From NCBI GenBank assembly GCA_020216965.1, contig JAIWOJ010000068.1, positions 1 to 8,385 on the forward strand: a stretch of DNA of 8,385 nt, given 5' to 3'. How positions within the stretch are numbered: position 1 is the stretch's first letter; every line of letters starts with the position of its first letter. The notes under the pieces are model-generated. The model worked only from the letters and a program-made list of their open reading frames with translations, made no database searches and had not been told where the DNA came from. The position numbers and the translations under genes are program-made. Source of the stretch: Prosthecobacter sp. GTDB taxonomy: Bacteria > Verrucomicrobiota > Verrucomicrobiia > Verrucomicrobiales > Verrucomicrobiaceae. Positions 6,747 through 8,385 of this stretch are shown here, one piece after another.

Positions 6747-8385
6747 TCACTTCTTCGCCAACGCTTCGAGGTAGTCGAGCAGGCTCGCAAACTCCTTCAC
6801 GGTGAAGTTCATCATCAAGCCGGGCGGCATCATGGAAATGGGGAGCTTTTGGCGCTCCTGAATGTCCGCTGTTTTGAAGGTGAACTCCTGGGAGGCGATG
6901 TTGCGTAGTTTGACCTCGCTGGCACCTTCCAGGGTGATGAAGCCCATCTGCTGAGTGCCATCCTTTAGCGTGATTAGCTCGCTGGCAAAGCCCTGCGCGA
7001 TGGTTTTGTTCGGATCGAGGATGTTTTGGGCCAGCTCGGGGCGCTTGTAGGTCTGCGCGATGTTGCCGAGATAGGGGCCTTTTTGCGGCTCGGACTCTTT
7101 CACCGTGTGGCAGGCCACGCAGGTGGCCTTGGTGAAGATTTGCTCGCCGAGGGCGAGATCGCCTTTTTCTTTCAAAACGGCGGCAAGGGCCTCCTCGGGC
7201 TTCAAGGTCATGATCTTGGGCGTTTTGTCCTCAATCTTGGTAAGGCGCATGGCCTTCGCAGCGCGCTGGGCAGCGCCCTTGACCTCCGCATCAGGATCAT
7301 CCAGCGCGGCGACCACCTTGGCGGCGCTAGGCATGTGCTTGGAGGCGCTGATGGCATCAATGATGAGCTTGCGGTGCTTCGCATCGGCCCAGCCTGTGTC
7401 GAGCGCCTTCTGCGTGAGCTGGATGGACTCCGGGCTGCCCGTTTTGCGATTCGCGAGGTTCAACAACGCGGCATAGGCATACATCGACACCGGCCAATCG
7501 GCCTTCTCGGCGATCTGCTCGATGATCTGGTGGTGGTTTTCGAGCTTCGGCGCGTTCAGGAAGGCGTTCAAGGCGGCCTCGTAGTCCTTGCCAGAGTCGG
7601 GGAGCTTCTTGAGGGGCTCCAGCGCGGCCAGGGTGGCCTGCACGGCATCAGCGCTGTCGGTTTTGGAGAGAGCGGTGATCGCTTGGGAGAGCGCCACCGG
7701 TCCGACAGATCGGTCTGATCCGACCGATCTCACCAAACCCACCAGCAGCGGCACGGCCTCCGCCGGAATCTCCTCCGCACTGGCCATCTGCGCGGCCAGT
7801 TCTGGCAGCACCGTCGGGTCCTGCTTCGCCAGGGCCAGGATGCGCTGCTGCGCTTCGTTGAACTGGATGCGGTTGCGGTTCAGTTCCTTCACCAAAAAGG
7901 CGGCTTCCTCCGGCGTGGCCTTCGCCAGCGCGTCCTTCAGCGCCACGGCAATCTTCGGCGTCTCGCTCCAGGCCTCCGGTTGGTAATACGGCCCCCGCGT
8001 GTCCGGCCGCGTGCCCCACGAATCGCCCTTCCACTCCCCTTCCTTGAAATGCAGTCGGCACAGCGCCGCAAGGATGCCCTGGCGCAAAGCGGGGTCGGTG
8101 GCCTTGCCAAGGCGGTCGATGAGGCCGGTGACAAGTTGTGTATTCCGGGTCTTGCCGAGCATCTTGAATGCTGCGTCGGCCTCTGGCGATGCTTTGTCGA
8201 TTGGGAGGAATGACAGGAGGTATGTTCCCCACGGCTTCTTTTCTGGATTGGGGAATGGATACTCAAAGGGGCCGGACCAAAATGGAGGTTTCTCCAAATC
8301 TGTGAATGCATCTGCCAGCGCTCGATTTGCAGCGTGCTTCACGACAACATCTGCATCGTTGAGCATAGCGATCACGCTCTTCAGT
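6747..8385 (-). CDS. HEAT-like repeat protein with C-terminal PVC-type cytochrome c domain, 5' end off the window
   Basis: The last 545 residues of a longer protein are visible; the frame is open at the right edge (LKSVIAML..., a HEAT-like helix), and the GTG at 8375 is probably internal. Residues 1-390 of the visible part are Ala/Leu-rich helical repeats such as LNDADVVVKHAANRAL and LDDPDAEVKGAAQRAAKAM. From about 400 follows a haem domain: LGEQIFTKATCVACHTV with CVACH at 422-426 (7107-7121) covalently binding haem c, and SMMPPGLM with M518 or M519 as likely sixth ligand, then FTVKEFASLLDYLEAL to the end. This arrangement matches the Pirellula/Verrucomicrobium-type haem-binding domain family, often preceded by a beta-propeller sugar dehydrogenase-like domain, which would lie off-window. 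Covalent haem c implies export to the periplasm, so a signal peptide is expected upstream. Function is probably electron transfer from an oxidised substrate; the substrate is unknown. A short repeat at 7700-7731 is embedded in frame. Confidence 0.9.
   Translation of the reverse strand, partial: LKSVIAMLNDADVVVKHAANRALADAFTDLEKPPFWSGPFEYPFPNPEKKPWGTYLLSFLPIDKASPEADAAFKMLGKTRNTQLVTGLIDRLGKATDPALRQGILAALCRLHFKEGEWKGDSWGTRPDTRGPYYQPEAWSETPKIAVALKDALAKATPEEAAFLVKELNRNRIQFNEAQQRILALAKQDPTVLPELAAQMASAEEIPAEAVPLLVGLVRSVGSDRSVGPVALSQAITALSKTDSADAVQATLAALEPLKKLPDSGKDYEAALNAFLNAPKLENHHQIIEQIAEKADWPVSMYAYAALLNLANRKTGSPESIQLTQKALDTGWADAKHRKLIIDAISASKHMPSAAKVVAALDDPDAEVKGAAQRAAKAMRLTKIEDKTPKIMTLKPEEALAAVLKEKGDLALGEQIFTKATCVACHTVKESEPQKGPYLGNIAQTYKRPELAQNILDPNKTIAQGFASELITLKDGTQQMGFITLEGASEVKLRNIASQEFTFKTADIQERQKLPISMMPPGLMMNFTVKEFASLLDYLEALAKK
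7700..7731. repeat. short degenerate period-9/18 repeat with a perfect 9-base inverted repeat
   Basis: Inside the HEAT/cytochrome gene, TCCGACAGATC (7701-7711) recurs with one change as TCCGACCGATC (7719-7729), a period of 18, built from 9-base units of the form RTCSGWCNG. Within it AGATCGGTC (7707-7715) and GACCGATCT (7722-7730) are perfect inverted arms around a six-base loop. In the coding frame it reads RSVGSDRSVG (about residues 218-227 of the visible protein), a Ser/Arg/Gly-rich interruption between helical repeats. Arms and period are seen directly; a dispersed-repeat origin is inference. Confidence 0.6.

Noticed and set aside
7026..7718. 230-codon plus-strand open frame opposite the cytochrome gene
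   Set aside because: The opposite strand encodes CVACH and helical repeats continuously; this frame has no recognisable motif.

Overview
The window is GC-rich, densely coding bacterial DNA from what is most likely a member of the Verrucomicrobiota or a relative in the PVC superphylum. The main clue is the protein at the right edge: helical (HEAT-like) repeats followed by a C-terminal c-type haem domain, an architecture typical of Verrucomicrobia and Planctomycetes. The taxon is inferred from gene content, not from a marker phylogeny.

Layout: four genes read leftwards from about 5240 to the left edge. In transcription order they are an E2 acyltransferase of a 2-oxoacid dehydrogenase complex (5237-4005), a prenyltransferase/squalene-oxidase-repeat protein of unknown role (3892-3008), an RlmI-type 23S rRNA cytosine methyltransferase (2947-1778), and dnaX, encoding the clamp-loader tau/gamma subunit of DNA polymerase III (1719 running off the left edge). 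Gaps between them are 112, 60 and 58 bases, with no convincing terminator, so they may be co-transcribed. A 169-base divergent spacer (5238-5406) separates them from gltX, encoding glutamyl-tRNA synthetase, which reads rightwards (5407-6741). gltX converges, with only 5 bases between stop codons, on a leftward gene entering from the right edge (6747 to beyond 8385) that encodes the HEAT-repeat/cytochrome c protein.

Most of the content is housekeeping: replication, rRNA modification, tRNA charging, central carbon metabolism and a respiratory or sugar-oxidation type haem protein. I see no RNA gene, CRISPR array, transposase, phage gene or defence system, and no stretch above 300 bases lacks a gene. 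I found no convincing new biological system. The points worth a second look are local: DnaX with two of four zinc-ligand cysteines changed to aspartate; a C8 run near the dnaX 3' end where one base decides the C-terminus; a compact GluRS lacking the usual insert between its catalytic halves; an E2 gene away from E1/E3; a prenyltransferase-fold protein without the family's zinc ligands; and a short period-9 repeat with a perfect palindrome inside the cytochrome gene.
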